This document shows, one piece after another, positions 12,269 to 22,009 of a stretch of DNA of 64,000 nucleotides. This stretch comes from Verticillium longisporum. Its lineage: Eukaryota; Ascomycota; Sordariomycetes; Glomerellales; Plectosphaerellaceae. A program made the position numbers and the translations under genes. The first letter of the stretch is position 1. Each line of letters begins with the position of its first letter. The notes beneath the pieces were generated by a model. It was given only the letters and a program-made list of their open reading frames with translations. It was not told where the DNA came from and ran no database searches. The DNA is taken from positions 2,914,001 to 2,978,000 of the forward strand of contig JAETXT010000011.1 of NCBI GenBank assembly GCA_019188255.1. Reading direction: 5' to 3'.

Positions 12269-12304
12269 AGTCCAATCCGACCCCAGCACAGCCCAACCAC
12301 TACA

Positions 12305-15226
12305 ATGGCAACAACGCTACCCAGGCCATCTCGCCCTTCCAACGGGCCGCCCACAATGGCCCTTCCCGCCCTACCTATCGCCAAAACTCGCAAGAGCACA
12401 GGCAACATTCCAACACCTGCAAGCAGGTCCATTCCCAACACTCCGAATCCCAAGAGCGGGCTCAGGGCACCATCTACGAGCTTCGCACCACCGACCTCCC
12501 CGCCCCGACATCCGCACTGCCACAGCCAAGGTCGTCATCTGCTCTGGGCACGCCAGCCCGGACACTTCGAAAGACTGTGAGCATCAACTCGTTCCCGCAA
12601 CCACCACGAAGTGAAGGGCGGGTGAGCAGCTTGCCACCGAGCCCTCTCGGAGCCGATTCCCCAAGAAACTCGGTCCGAAAATCGCGAGCTTCACTCGCGC
12701 CCTCATACTCCCATCTCAGCAACGGCACCCCGAGCCTCCTCAACAACAGCGGCGAGGGCAAGTCAATATCTAGTGCCAGTGTGCGCATGTCGGATGGACT
12801 CATTAGCATCTCGTCTCCACCTCAGAGCAGGAGCTCCTCGGCGCAAGATTCATATTCCACCTCAGCAACCACCTATGACGATCCTGTCGACGGAGCAGCA
12901 TCCAAGGGTGCCGATGCAAGCGACAAAAGATCATCCAAACTTGAAGGCAAGGGCAATGTGCTCGTCAGCGTCCGTGTGCGTCCCGACGCCAATGGAAGCG
13001 ACAACAACAAGTCAGAAGGCGAATGGATGGTCGATGGCCGCAAGTCGCTTGTCGCATATCGCGGCAAAGATGGAGGAGACCACTACTACGGTGAGCGGGT
13101 TTCGAAACCTTCGCTCTCGCGCGCTTGATGCTAACTGGGTATCAGACAATGTTTTCTCGACACATGACGACAATGGTCGGGTATATGACCACATTGCCAA
13201 GCGCTTGGTGCGCCGGGTCATGGAGGGCTATCACGGAACTGTCTTCGCATACGGTATGACTGGTACTGGTAAAACTTTCTCCATGCAAGGCACGGCATCA
13301 TCTCCTGGTGTCATACCGTTGGCAATTACGGATATCTTTTCGTACATCCGTGAGACGCCCTCGCGTGAGTTCCTTCTGAGAGTCAGTTACCTCGAGATTT
13401 ACAACGAGCGGATCCACGATTTGTTGAGCATGTCGACCGCCGGAGTAGGCGTCAATGCTGGGCAAGAGGAGATCAAACTCAGGGAAGACGCCAAGCGCGG
13501 CGTCTATGCCAGTCCCTTGAAGGAGGAAATCGTTCAAAGTCCCACTCAGCTGCTGCGAGTGATCGCTCGTGGAGACCAGGCGCGTAGGACGGCGAGCACG
13601 CAGTTCAACGCCCGAAGCTCTCGCAGTCACGCCGTCGTCCAGATCGTGGTAGAGAGTCGTGAGCGCATTCCGGGCAACACGGGAGGCGAGAGCAAACGCT
13701 CTGGCATGCTTCCTGGCGGTGTGAGGGTATCGACCCTAAGCCTGATTGATTTGGCCGGGTCAGAAAAGGCCGCCGAGTCGAAGGAGAGACGAACCGAGGG
13801 CTCCCACATCAACAAGAGTCTGCTGACTCTCGGAACTGTCATCTCAAAGCTCTCCGACAGCAAAGACAAGGAAGGAAAATCCGCCGACAAGGACGGAAAG
13901 CATCTCCCTTATCGTGACAGCAAGTTGACCCGGCTCCTGCAGGGAGCTTTGTCCGGTAATTCTCTTGTCAGCATCCTCTGCACCATTCAGATTGGCTCTG
14001 CAGGTACCGCAGCAACGTCAAACAGCCACACCGCGGAGACAATCAACACGCTGAAATTTGCCTCTCGAGCCAAGAACAACATCGTCAGTCACGCCAAGAA
14101 GGCCGAGGAAGCACTGGGCAGTGGTGGTGATGGAGGTGCCAGGGTGTTGTTGGAGCGATATCGTATGGAGATTGCCGACTTGCGACTGCAACTTGATACC
14201 CAGGCGAAGGCGAAGAAGCAGCAAAACGCCGAAGAGGAGAAGACGCGCGATGTGGAAGAGGAGAAGGTCCGAGAGCTGGAGGCTGAACATCGTCACGAGG
14301 AGCAGATGCTCGAGATGCACTTGGCACGAACCGCACTCAAGGAGCGCATCGATCACCTCAACCGCCTCATCTTGAGCTCCAAATCGACCGGCGTCAACAG
14401 CGGTACCTTTAGCTCTCTTGGCGTTCGGTCCTCCATGCTTTCTTCCAGGTCATCAATGGCGACCCCGAGCAGCGGACGGCCTCTGGTCGAGAGGACATCC
14501 TCTATGACCTCTGCGACGTCTACCATTGGGCGCCGATCAAGTGGCGGCGCTAAGCGACTTTCTGGTGGTGAAACGGCACCTGAAGACGAGGACAGTACGG
14601 GCGAGTACGGAGACGGCACCGCATCGCTGACAGCCCAAAACCGTGCTTTGCAAGCCGACCTGGCGGACAAGACGCGATACATTCAAACGCTAGAGAAGCG
14701 ATTGATGCAAGCGCGGCGGGCCAGTTCGTCTCGGACATCTATTGGATTCTCAGCGCCGAACAAGGGCATCATGGTGGGCGAAGACCACAGTGTCTCGACG
14801 CTGTTGAAGGACAAGGACACGGAGATTGCCGACCTCCGGGCCAGGTTAGATGACAAGGACCGCATGCTCGCTGCACTGCGGAGTGCGGCCCGGTCTCGGG
14901 ACACTGCCGAGGGTACCTCGGATAACCGAACCTCATCAATCTTCGACAGCATCGGGCCGCCCCCTACGAGTCCTCCCGCAGCTGCAGCAGGCCTTTTTCC
15001 AGACGGCCGCAATCGACGAAAGAGTGTGGATGAGATGAGCAAGATGCTGGACGAGATGATCCACGAACGCGTCGAGAACGGCCAGATGGTGCGTGGCAAT
15101 CGGGGCAGCGTGCGTGTCGTCAATGAACGCAGACTCGAGCCCCTACCCGAGCCGGCCACTGGGTTGGAGCCACTTCGGCAGAGCCCGACGGTGGAGGATG
15201 CGCCCAAGGTGCTTGTGGAAGCGTGA
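12305..15226 (+). CDS. Kip2-type (kinesin-7-like) motor protein, one frameshift in the N-terminal tail
   Basis: This is a plus-end-directed microtubule motor. A Ser/Pro-rich N-terminal extension of about 215 aa precedes the motor domain. Visible motifs are the P-loop GMTGTGKT near 13,255, switch I NARSSRSH near 13,612, switch II DLAGSEKA near 13,749, and the HLPYRDSKLTRLLQ microtubule-binding segment. Coiled coil follows (EMHLARTALKERIDHLNRLI), then a second coil and a short tail. One intron, 13091-13145, interrupts the motor N-terminus. The natural start at 12305 (MATTLPRPSRPSNGPP) is in a different frame from the rest. The frames join at 12494-12502 (ACCTCCCC|GCCCCG) if one C is restored, giving 955 aa. 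The alternative downstream ATG near 12,787 would drop the basic N-terminal region. A missing base in a C-run is the simplest explanation. Confidence 0.85.
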
Positions 15227-16974
15227 GAGTGGGAAGATGACCCACTTGGAGGTACGGATGGCAGATGGCAGACGTGATGAGGTTACTCGATATCCCCTGG
15301 TTTGAGGAGGACAAGGAGGGGTGTCCATGAGAAAAGGCGTTTTGGTTTGGCCATTTTATACTTCTTTTTTCTTGTTTCCGCGTTTATACCCGACTTTCGT
15401 TTGCGGGCCCGCTGTGGGCGATACAAGTTCATTCTTACCTTCGATGGATGGGTTTTCAAAGGGGTGGACGGTATGTGTTCATTTTGTCTGTTTGCTTGTA
15501 TCACGCGAGGTCAACGGCAAACACGGAGACGGGAGACGGCGACGGACGAATGTCATGTCCAGCATCGAGCGCCTCTGCCGTTTGCTTTTGATAGGGGACG
15601 ACTCGGGAAAGCATAACGTAGACATACATATACACATGTAAACATAGCACCGAGGAGACGACAAAGGGCTCGGGGCAGCTGGGGTTCCGCTTGCTCTTTA
15701 TGACTGGCGACGCCCTGCTGACGATGCGCTCACGGGGCAAAGAGCAATGGTCTAATAATGAGTTTTCTTGCATCCAGTTCCATACCTCGTTTCTACTGTG
15801 CTTGTCCTTCTGCCTGCCCCTGACACCATGCTCGTTCTTGGCTTCCAAACGCTTGGGCAGTGCTCGCTATGAAGAGTATCGATCCAAACAAAGGCAGTCC
15901 CAGTAGGCTGTTTGGCGAACGGCCTTGAAAGGGTGTGCTCGCTTGTCTGTGTCGGGACGGGATGACGTGCATGCGACCTGGACGCCCACTGCGACTCTGA
16001 CGGTGAGGCACGGCCCTTTTTTTTTTTCTTGTCAGGATACGGGATAGGCAGGGGGAAGGTTCCAAACGATGGGATCGTGTCTCGCGCGGGACGGGTGCGA
16101 TCGAGGAAGAGATGGATGGGATGGGTGTGCATTTCTGAGAACAGACGCTCGCTGTGACCTCAGTGTGGGGGACGAATTCTTCTCGTGATCTCTCCGCGTC
16201 TCCCGGCTCTGGATTGCGACGCGGCGGGTCTGGGGAGAGAGAAGGGAGGAAGGCGGAATGCGGAAGGCGGGGCAGGCAAGTTCGTCAACAGTGCCTCTCG
16301 CTTCACGTCGGAGGCGTTTCTCCCTCTGGAGGTTTGCGAGGTTTGCTGAGCAATGCGATGGTTGCTTGCTTGATTCCGACTCGGGCGGGTGGGGGGTGTG
16401 TGCCTCGTTGTGGGTTGCCTTTTCGGGACGGACTGAGTGGGGGCTGCATGATCAGGATGGGCTGATGTGCATGCTGTAATAGTGAGCTCGGCTTCAGTGA
16501 CTACATGGGTTCTCGTGCGAGTTCTTGTTTGGAGGTTTTTGTCAGCATGTTCGTGAGATCACCGCGCCTGGTGAAGCTTTGGGTGGTGACAGCTGGACGT
16601 GGCGGCATGAAGGGGAGGCTGTGAACCCAATCAACGCGTCTCAGAAGCACCGTGGCTGCCGTTGTCTACTCAAGCTTGACACATCTGAGCTTACGTCTGC
16701 TTGAACTAGCAATAAGTCTACGCCTTCAACACGTGCCTATGGCGGATGATACTGTGATCTTCAACAGTCATCGTCATGTCCAAATACGGCAGCCAGCAGC
16801 GAGGACCGCTGCCCTCCAGTTTGGATCCTGGGTATAAAATTACGAGTCCATCCAGTGATACTGAATACTCATTGGAATAGTACCATCATATCACTCACAG
16901 TCAGTCAAGCCATCAACATCTGCCCTTGTATCTTCCGCCTCTATACACCCGCCTCCCCTCCCTTAAACACCAAC
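15227..16974. other. Intergenic, kinesin to NmrA-like gene
   Basis: These are 1.7 kb with no convincing ORF. The first part is probably the kinesin 3' UTR. A T-run lies at about 16,018-16,027. The distal 150 bp contain a TATA box and a pyrimidine-rich leader for the next gene. Confidence 0.5.
16833..16839 (+). promoter_or_regulatory. TATA box of the NmrA-like gene
   Basis: TATAAAA lies 136 nt before the ATG at 16975. A pyrimidine/CA-rich leader follows. The spacing suits a fungal RNA polymerase II promoter. Confidence 0.55.
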
Positions 16975-17886
16975 ATGCGCGTCGCTATCGCAGGCTCTGG
17001 TGACTTTGCTCGCTATCTCAGCGAAGAGCTGGTCGCTGGCGGCTTTCAAGTCACCATCCTGACACGCTCCGTCAAGCCTCACTTCGAGAATCGTCCCGGC
17101 GTCACGCAATTTGTCACGGACTACTCGGTCGCATCCGTCGTCGAAGGCATCCAGGATAGCACCGTCCTCATCTCCGCCATTCTGGACTATGGCGCCACCT
17201 TCATCGATGTCCACCTCCGTCTCATCGATGCGTGCAAACAGAGCCCTGCTTGCAAGCGCTTCATCCCGGCCGAGTACGGCGGAAATCTCGAGAAATTCTC
17301 AGACCAGCCGGGCTTCTACTACCGCGTCCACGAACCTGTGCGCAAGGTTCTGCGCGAGCAGACGGAACTCGAGTGGACTCTCATCGCCGTCGGCTGGTTC
17401 ATCGACTATGTCATGCCCAGCCACAGCCGCTACCTGAAGGATGCTGGCGACGCCTTCCCCATAAACCTTGCGGACGGCAAGATCCTAATTCCCGGCACGG
17501 GCGATGAGCCCCTCGATGTTACCAGTGCAAGGGACGCCGCAAAGGCCATCACCATGCTGGTGCAAGCTCCGAAATGGGAACACCACACCAACATATCTGG
17601 AGAGAAGACGACCTGGAATACTGTAGCTGCCCTGATGCGGTCAAAGTATCCCGACTTGACGGTGGAGTACCGCAGCCTCTACCAGCTGATAGAGAATATT
17701 GTCTCGAGCAAAGACGATTTCACAACTATCATCGCAGAATACCAGATCTTCTCGGTGAGCCAGGCCGGATCTTTGGACCCCGCCAAAGTCGCCGCACACC
17801 GTGATGCGTATTTCCAGGGGGTTAAGTTCCGGTCTGTGCAGGAGATGCTGGAGGACGCTGAGAAGCACCCGGAAAGCATTATTTGA
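16975..17886 (+). CDS. NmrA-like / isoflavone-reductase-like NAD(P)-binding protein
   Basis: A single-exon frame of 303 aa. It begins with a Rossmann fold beta-alpha-beta (MRVAIAGSGDFARYLSEELV), where the Gly-rich turn GSGDFAR binds the dinucleotide. Residues 70-110 carry text typical of this atypical SDR group, including KRFIPAEYGGNLEKF and FYYRVHEPVRKVLRE. The C-terminal half holds substrate-side features (GWFIDYVMPSHSRYL). Members either reduce small aromatic metabolites or, like NmrA, sense NAD(P) while binding transcription factors. The sequence does not choose between them. The ATG at 16975 is preferred over an upstream non-ATG extension because it places the Gly-rich turn at residue 7. 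It converges on the Zn2Cys6 gene with 35 bp between the stops. Confidence 0.85.
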   Translation: MRVAIAGSGDFARYLSEELVAGGFQVTILTRSVKPHFENRPGVTQFVTDYSVASVVEGIQDSTVLISAILDYGATFIDVHLRLIDACKQSPACKRFIPAEYGGNLEKFSDQPGFYYRVHEPVRKVLREQTELEWTLIAVGWFIDYVMPSHSRYLKDAGDAFPINLADGKILIPGTGDEPLDVTSARDAAKAITMLVQAPKWEHHTNISGEKTTWNTVAALMRSKYPDLTVEYRSLYQLIENIVSSKDDFTTIIAEYQIFSVSQAGSLDPAKVAAHRDAYFQGVKFRSVQEMLEDAEKHPESII

Positions 17887-17921
17887 GCGCCATAGTATAG
17901 TTCCTTTTCCCCTTTAGCCTT

Positions 17922-19985
17922 CTAAAATAAAAGCAAGTCAAACTGAGGCATTCCTGCCAGCATGTGAGGCCATGGTTCAGGCGCTGTATTCGTGGGCGCC
18001 CCGTCCCGTGTCTTCCAGATCTCTTCCGCAGCTGACTGAAGCACGTTCCAAGTCTCGAACCCCAAAGCTGCCCGCCGGGCAATGGACGCTCTCAGTCTGT
18101 CACGCATATTCATGGTCCTGGCTTCGAAGGCTACCGTTGCGTAGATCCAAGTACTGGGGTTTTGGTCTTCGTTTGTAGCGTCAAGCCTCTCGATAAGTTG
18201 GATGCATTTTGCCACCAGCGCATCAATATCTGCTTCAGACCCACGTCGACCGGATGCGCACTTGAAGTAGAGTAGGCAAGCGTGATAAAACAAAAAGCCT
18301 TGATGACGGAGGGAGGCCTGCTCCTCACCTTCTGTCGTCGTGTGATCAGAGACTGGGGGCGTGGACAAAGCAAACTCCATCTCGAGCTGATCCAGCTCAC
18401 CAACATCCATGGCACCACCAGATAAAAGAATCGTGTTGAAAGACGAGACCAAGCTCAGTAAAGTGCTTGAAAGCCCCTGGTCCTGGAGAAAACCATGACC
18501 TGCATAGTCAATTGCCAGAGGACCAGGGACTTCAACGTAACCAACATATCGGGATTGTATCAGAGCCAAGAAACCAGCATATGATTGATATGTGATGGAT
18601 GCCGAAGTCGATTCAGTCCACATCTCTACTCTCGTGTCTTCAAGTAGGCTGCGAGCCACCTTAACCACCTCGCGCCAGGTGCCAGGCGTGCCACTGATGA
18701 ATTGCGTCAGTATCCATAGACACAAGGTCCCGAAGCTTGCCAAGCGTTCGCTGGGCTCGGCACGATGCATATTGCGCATGAGGTGGAAGTAGCTTTGTCG
18801 ACGATGCTGAAGAACTAAGACATTGTTCTCCAAATCATCACCTCTAAGTACTGCCTGATGTGTTGCTGAGGCGGCGCAGACGGCGTGGAAGAGGGCAGCT
18901 GTGCTGCTGGAATTACTGTTCGTTATGCGGCTTCCCTCAAGTGCGATGGGCGACAGGACGGTGAGGTAAGGGTTAGCCGGGGTGCGTATCGGCACCCATT
19001 TGTGACTAAGATGCAGCACCCAGTGGCTAATGAGCTCCCGGTGACCGGAAGAAGGGAATATGTCCAGTGCTCTCGATGGATGGCCCAAATAATCGACTGG
19101 CATTAGACGTGTGTCAGAAGCACTATTAAAAGCTTGGGTTTGCCGACTGGTTGAGACACTGGATGGTCCTCTTGGCCGTGGAAGCGACGAAAGCGGCATT
19201 CCATGCCGGGTTGGATCTGCCTCGCCGTGGCTGGCTTCATCATTGATGGAAGCACCCAGAAAGTCCGCCTCGTCTGCTTCGATGTTGTTGAAGTAGAAAC
19301 CTGGAGGACTGGGGCTGTTGAAAGCATCCGGCTGCATGTGACCACTTCGTTGTGGTATGATGCTCGTAGTCACAAGAATGGAGGCATCGTGCGCATGCAA
19401 GTCGTCTGTAGACTGGGCTCTGCGTCCCAACGAAGCAACACTGACCGCTTCCAGGGGGCTTAGGTATCTCCTGTCGGATGTCGCTGTGGGACGGGGCAGT
19501 TCATGCTCCTCCCTTACATTTGCCAACTGCTTTCCTGCTAAAGCTTGGATGTCGACCGGGTCATGGCTTGTGGTAGGCTCAGTAACTTGAAAGACGGAGA
19601 AGGCACCTTGATTTTGCGAGCCCACGCTGGGAGGGCCGTCCAGTCGGTTGGGTTGACGGTGATCAACGTAAGCCCATGCACGCTGTGAACGACTGCGGCG
19701 GTTGCCCGTGGTTGGAACCTTGCCAGGCTGGGTGACCCAAGCTAACCTGACTCCGTACCCATGACAAGTGAACCCTCCAACCGTACAACGTCTGCAATGA
19801 GGGCGTTGTTCGTCGCACTTGACGTGCCGATCACGACAGGTCCAACATCCGGTAAACGTCTTGCGTCGCCTGGGGCGCTTCAGCTCGAGGTGTTTTTCTG
19901 GGTGGGTTGGATCTTGAGTCGCAACAGGCCGTAACCCTTGTACTGGCAAGGTAGTGGGACATTTACTTGTGTGCGGAGAACCCAT
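17922..19985 (-). CDS. Zn2Cys6 fungal-type transcription factor
   Basis: A 687-aa single-exon frame. The binuclear zinc cluster lies at about residues 47-76, with the pattern C-x2-C-x6-C-x6-C-x2-C-x6-C (GCWTCRDRHVKC, then CRRC, ending FTCHGYG). It is preceded by a basic stretch (KRPRRRKTF). A long Ser/Pro-rich linker follows. The C-terminal half has helical text typical of the fungal-specific transcription factor domain of the PF11951 type (LISHWVLHLSHKWVPIRTPA; LFHAVCAASATHQAVLRGDD). It should act as a nuclear DNA-binding regulator, probably on CGG-type half-sites. Its targets are unknown. It is tail-to-tail with the NmrA-like gene, so the 3' UTRs probably overlap, and head-to-head across 2 kb with the glycosyltransferase-like gene. 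Confidence 0.88.
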   Translation of the reverse strand: MGSPHTSKCPTTLPVQGLRPVATQDPTHPEKHLELKRPRRRKTFTGCWTCRDRHVKCDEQRPHCRRCTVGGFTCHGYGVRLAWVTQPGKVPTTGNRRSRSQRAWAYVDHRQPNRLDGPPSVGSQNQGAFSVFQVTEPTTSHDPVDIQALAGKQLANVREEHELPRPTATSDRRYLSPLEAVSVASLGRRAQSTDDLHAHDASILVTTSIIPQRSGHMQPDAFNSPSPPGFYFNNIEADEADFLGASINDEASHGEADPTRHGMPLSSLPRPRGPSSVSTSRQTQAFNSASDTRLMPVDYLGHPSRALDIFPSSGHRELISHWVLHLSHKWVPIRTPANPYLTVLSPIALEGSRITNSNSSSTAALFHAVCAASATHQAVLRGDDLENNVLVLQHRRQSYFHLMRNMHRAEPSERLASFGTLCLWILTQFISGTPGTWREVVKVARSLLEDTRVEMWTESTSASITYQSYAGFLALIQSRYVGYVEVPGPLAIDYAGHGFLQDQGLSSTLLSLVSSFNTILLSGGAMDVGELDQLEMEFALSTPPVSDHTTTEGEEQASLRHQGFLFYHACLLYFKCASGRRGSEADIDALVAKCIQLIERLDATNEDQNPSTWIYATVAFEARTMNMRDRLRASIARRAALGFETWNVLQSAAEEIWKTRDGAPTNTAPEPWPHMLAGMPQFDLLLF

Positions 19986-22009
19986 TGATTACCGTCGAAG
20001 AGATGAAAGGCGATCGATGTGACGTTAGCATTGATGGCTGCTAATGACGATGTTCGTCCGTTGCTTTGGAGTTGGATGGTACTGGAGTCAGGTCGCCTTG
20101 GGGTGCTTAGTAATTAGGTTCGCAGCAAAGGCAGCGAACAGACAAGACTTTGAACATCTATCTATCTACTACATAAGCAATTCTCCCAGCTCGAGTCGAA
20201 GGCAAAACAATTGCCATCAATCGTCCCAGCCACAAATGAACTCTCCTCACATGCTACAACGTTCACTGGTCCTGGTCCTGTCGGCAAGAGCCCTGGAAGT
20301 GACTTGGTGGCGACTCTCGTCTTTTCTCTGTGCTCGGCACGAAAGCTCGCGTCCCCGGTCAGTCTGCCATTTCGAGCTGCTTCACCCCACTCATCGGGGG
20401 GTCGGAGCGGGCGACAGTGTCGAAAGGGAAATCATTATCTCGGTTGTCGTTTTTTTCTTCTCCGCAGTCAGACACGACGATCGTGAGATTGCCCAAAGAG
20501 AAGGAGGAACCTCTGCTGGGCCCCTGACCCTCCCTGTTTTCCATTAGCGAGGAAGCCACAAGTGAGGTGATTTTCCCACTCCTAGCCACTGCACCAGGCG
20601 CGGGATGATCAAATGTGGCAGGAGGCCCTCGAGTAGCGAAGCCGATTGGCAGGAGCTGCCCTCCTCGGGCCAATGGGGTGCCGGTTGCCGTGAGGGCGGT
20701 TCCAGCCGTGGGAAGAACCCCGACATTCTGAAACGAACTAATGTGCAAAAGGTAAGGGATGCCGTCGAGGAACCTCAGGTCAATGTACTCTTTGGCGAGG
20801 TCCTGTGCCAAAAGCACTCGTATCGCACGTACACCGTGGCTCCCCAGCACCTGCGTCGCTCCAACCTGCTTCCAACTAGTGCCCACAGCCTGTTGGGCTC
20901 CTAGTGGTGGTGCCTGAGGGCGGCTTTCTGGGAACAACGATTGTCAGGCAGGATCTGGTCAAACGACCTTCTCTCTTTCGAAGCCTTCTTCGGACGAGGA
21001 TGTACGAGGCTGCTCTCTTCGCGCCGCGCTTGCATTTTTCGGATGTAGGGGTGGAAAGGACAGGGCAAACGGCCAAACAGGGGGGGAATACAAAGACACT
21101 TCTTTGCCCAGATGGTTAGATGTTCAACCCATGACGAGCACTGGCCAGCGTGCACTCCCAGTTGCCAGCTTCACCTTCACCACCACGTTTGGGCTTGGAC
21201 GTTGCTTCTGTGCTGTCTGCCGTTCATCCCGCCGGCTGACGGTCACGACTTGCCACCACCGCCATTTCGAGGCCTGTTTCACCTTCGTGTTTATACTTGT
21301 TCTTTTCATTCATTCATTCCATCTCTTCTCTGCACATCTTGCTGGGTCTCGAGCTTCTTGAAGCAGCACGACACCAGACGACAGCGACGTATCACGATTA
21401 CCCGTCCATCCAGTCATCGGTCGGATTGACCCGCTCCGCGATTCAATTCGAGACTCACTACTCTTTTGAGCCATCAAAACGAGGCAGCTGGTACTGTGAG
21501 ATTGCTCCAACTAGGAGGGCCGGCCCTATTATATCCCTAGCATCAACCGTCTCGGCATGATCGTCGCCCGGATCGACCGCCTGTCATCAACACGTATCGT
21601 CGGCCGCTGATCACCTATTCCCCTTGTCAAGCCTGCGTCACCCACCCACACGCAGCCCAGCCGGCAGTCGTCTGATGTCTTGTTCTTCCCCGCAAACCTA
21701 ACCAACAAGAGGATTCTTTTCACCAACCGAGCCCCTCGCTCAGTCTGCTTCTCAACTCCCACCGCCTCGACCACAACAGCAGGTTGTACAACGTCTGAGT
21801 ATCATGAGAGTTTCTCTTGACGGGATCACAGTGTCACTCCCTAACATCTTAACTGAACTTTTGCCCACACACATTCCTGAACCCATATCATTCTGCTTTG
21901 CACCCCTTTGAGGCCATCTGGATGCTTCCTCGAGGCTGGGCTATCTATCTGAACGTGCGTTCAGACATCTCACGATATCTTGACATCTCACTTGCCTTGG
22001 ACCGACACG
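19986..22009. promoter_or_regulatory. Divergent intergenic region, Zn2Cys6 factor / glycosyltransferase-like gene
   Basis: These 2 kb lie between two outward-facing genes. Open frames in both strands (for example 20,359-20,937 minus) give no recognisable protein. From about 21,150 the plus strand becomes rich in CACC/CTTC text, the usual appearance of a fungal leader, so the right half is probably transcribed 5' UTR of the next gene. Confidence 0.45.

Larger units (their letters stand above)
7970..12304. other. Long gene-poor region and kinesin 5' leader
   Basis: These 4.3 kb lack a credible protein gene. They contain a TA/TATATG microsatellite (8456-8485), a TATA-like box (10432-10438), a 9-bp CAGGGACAC repeat with a G-run array (10833-10898), and from about 10,930 a long pyrimidine-rich stretch typical of fungal transcribed leaders. 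Open frames in 11,220-11,870 start at non-ATG codons and read as low-complexity text. A 6-codon upstream ORF sits at 12248-12268. The kinesin transcript probably begins in the 10.9-11.2 kb area, giving a leader of over 1 kb. A non-coding RNA gene is possible but not shown. Confidence 0.45.
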
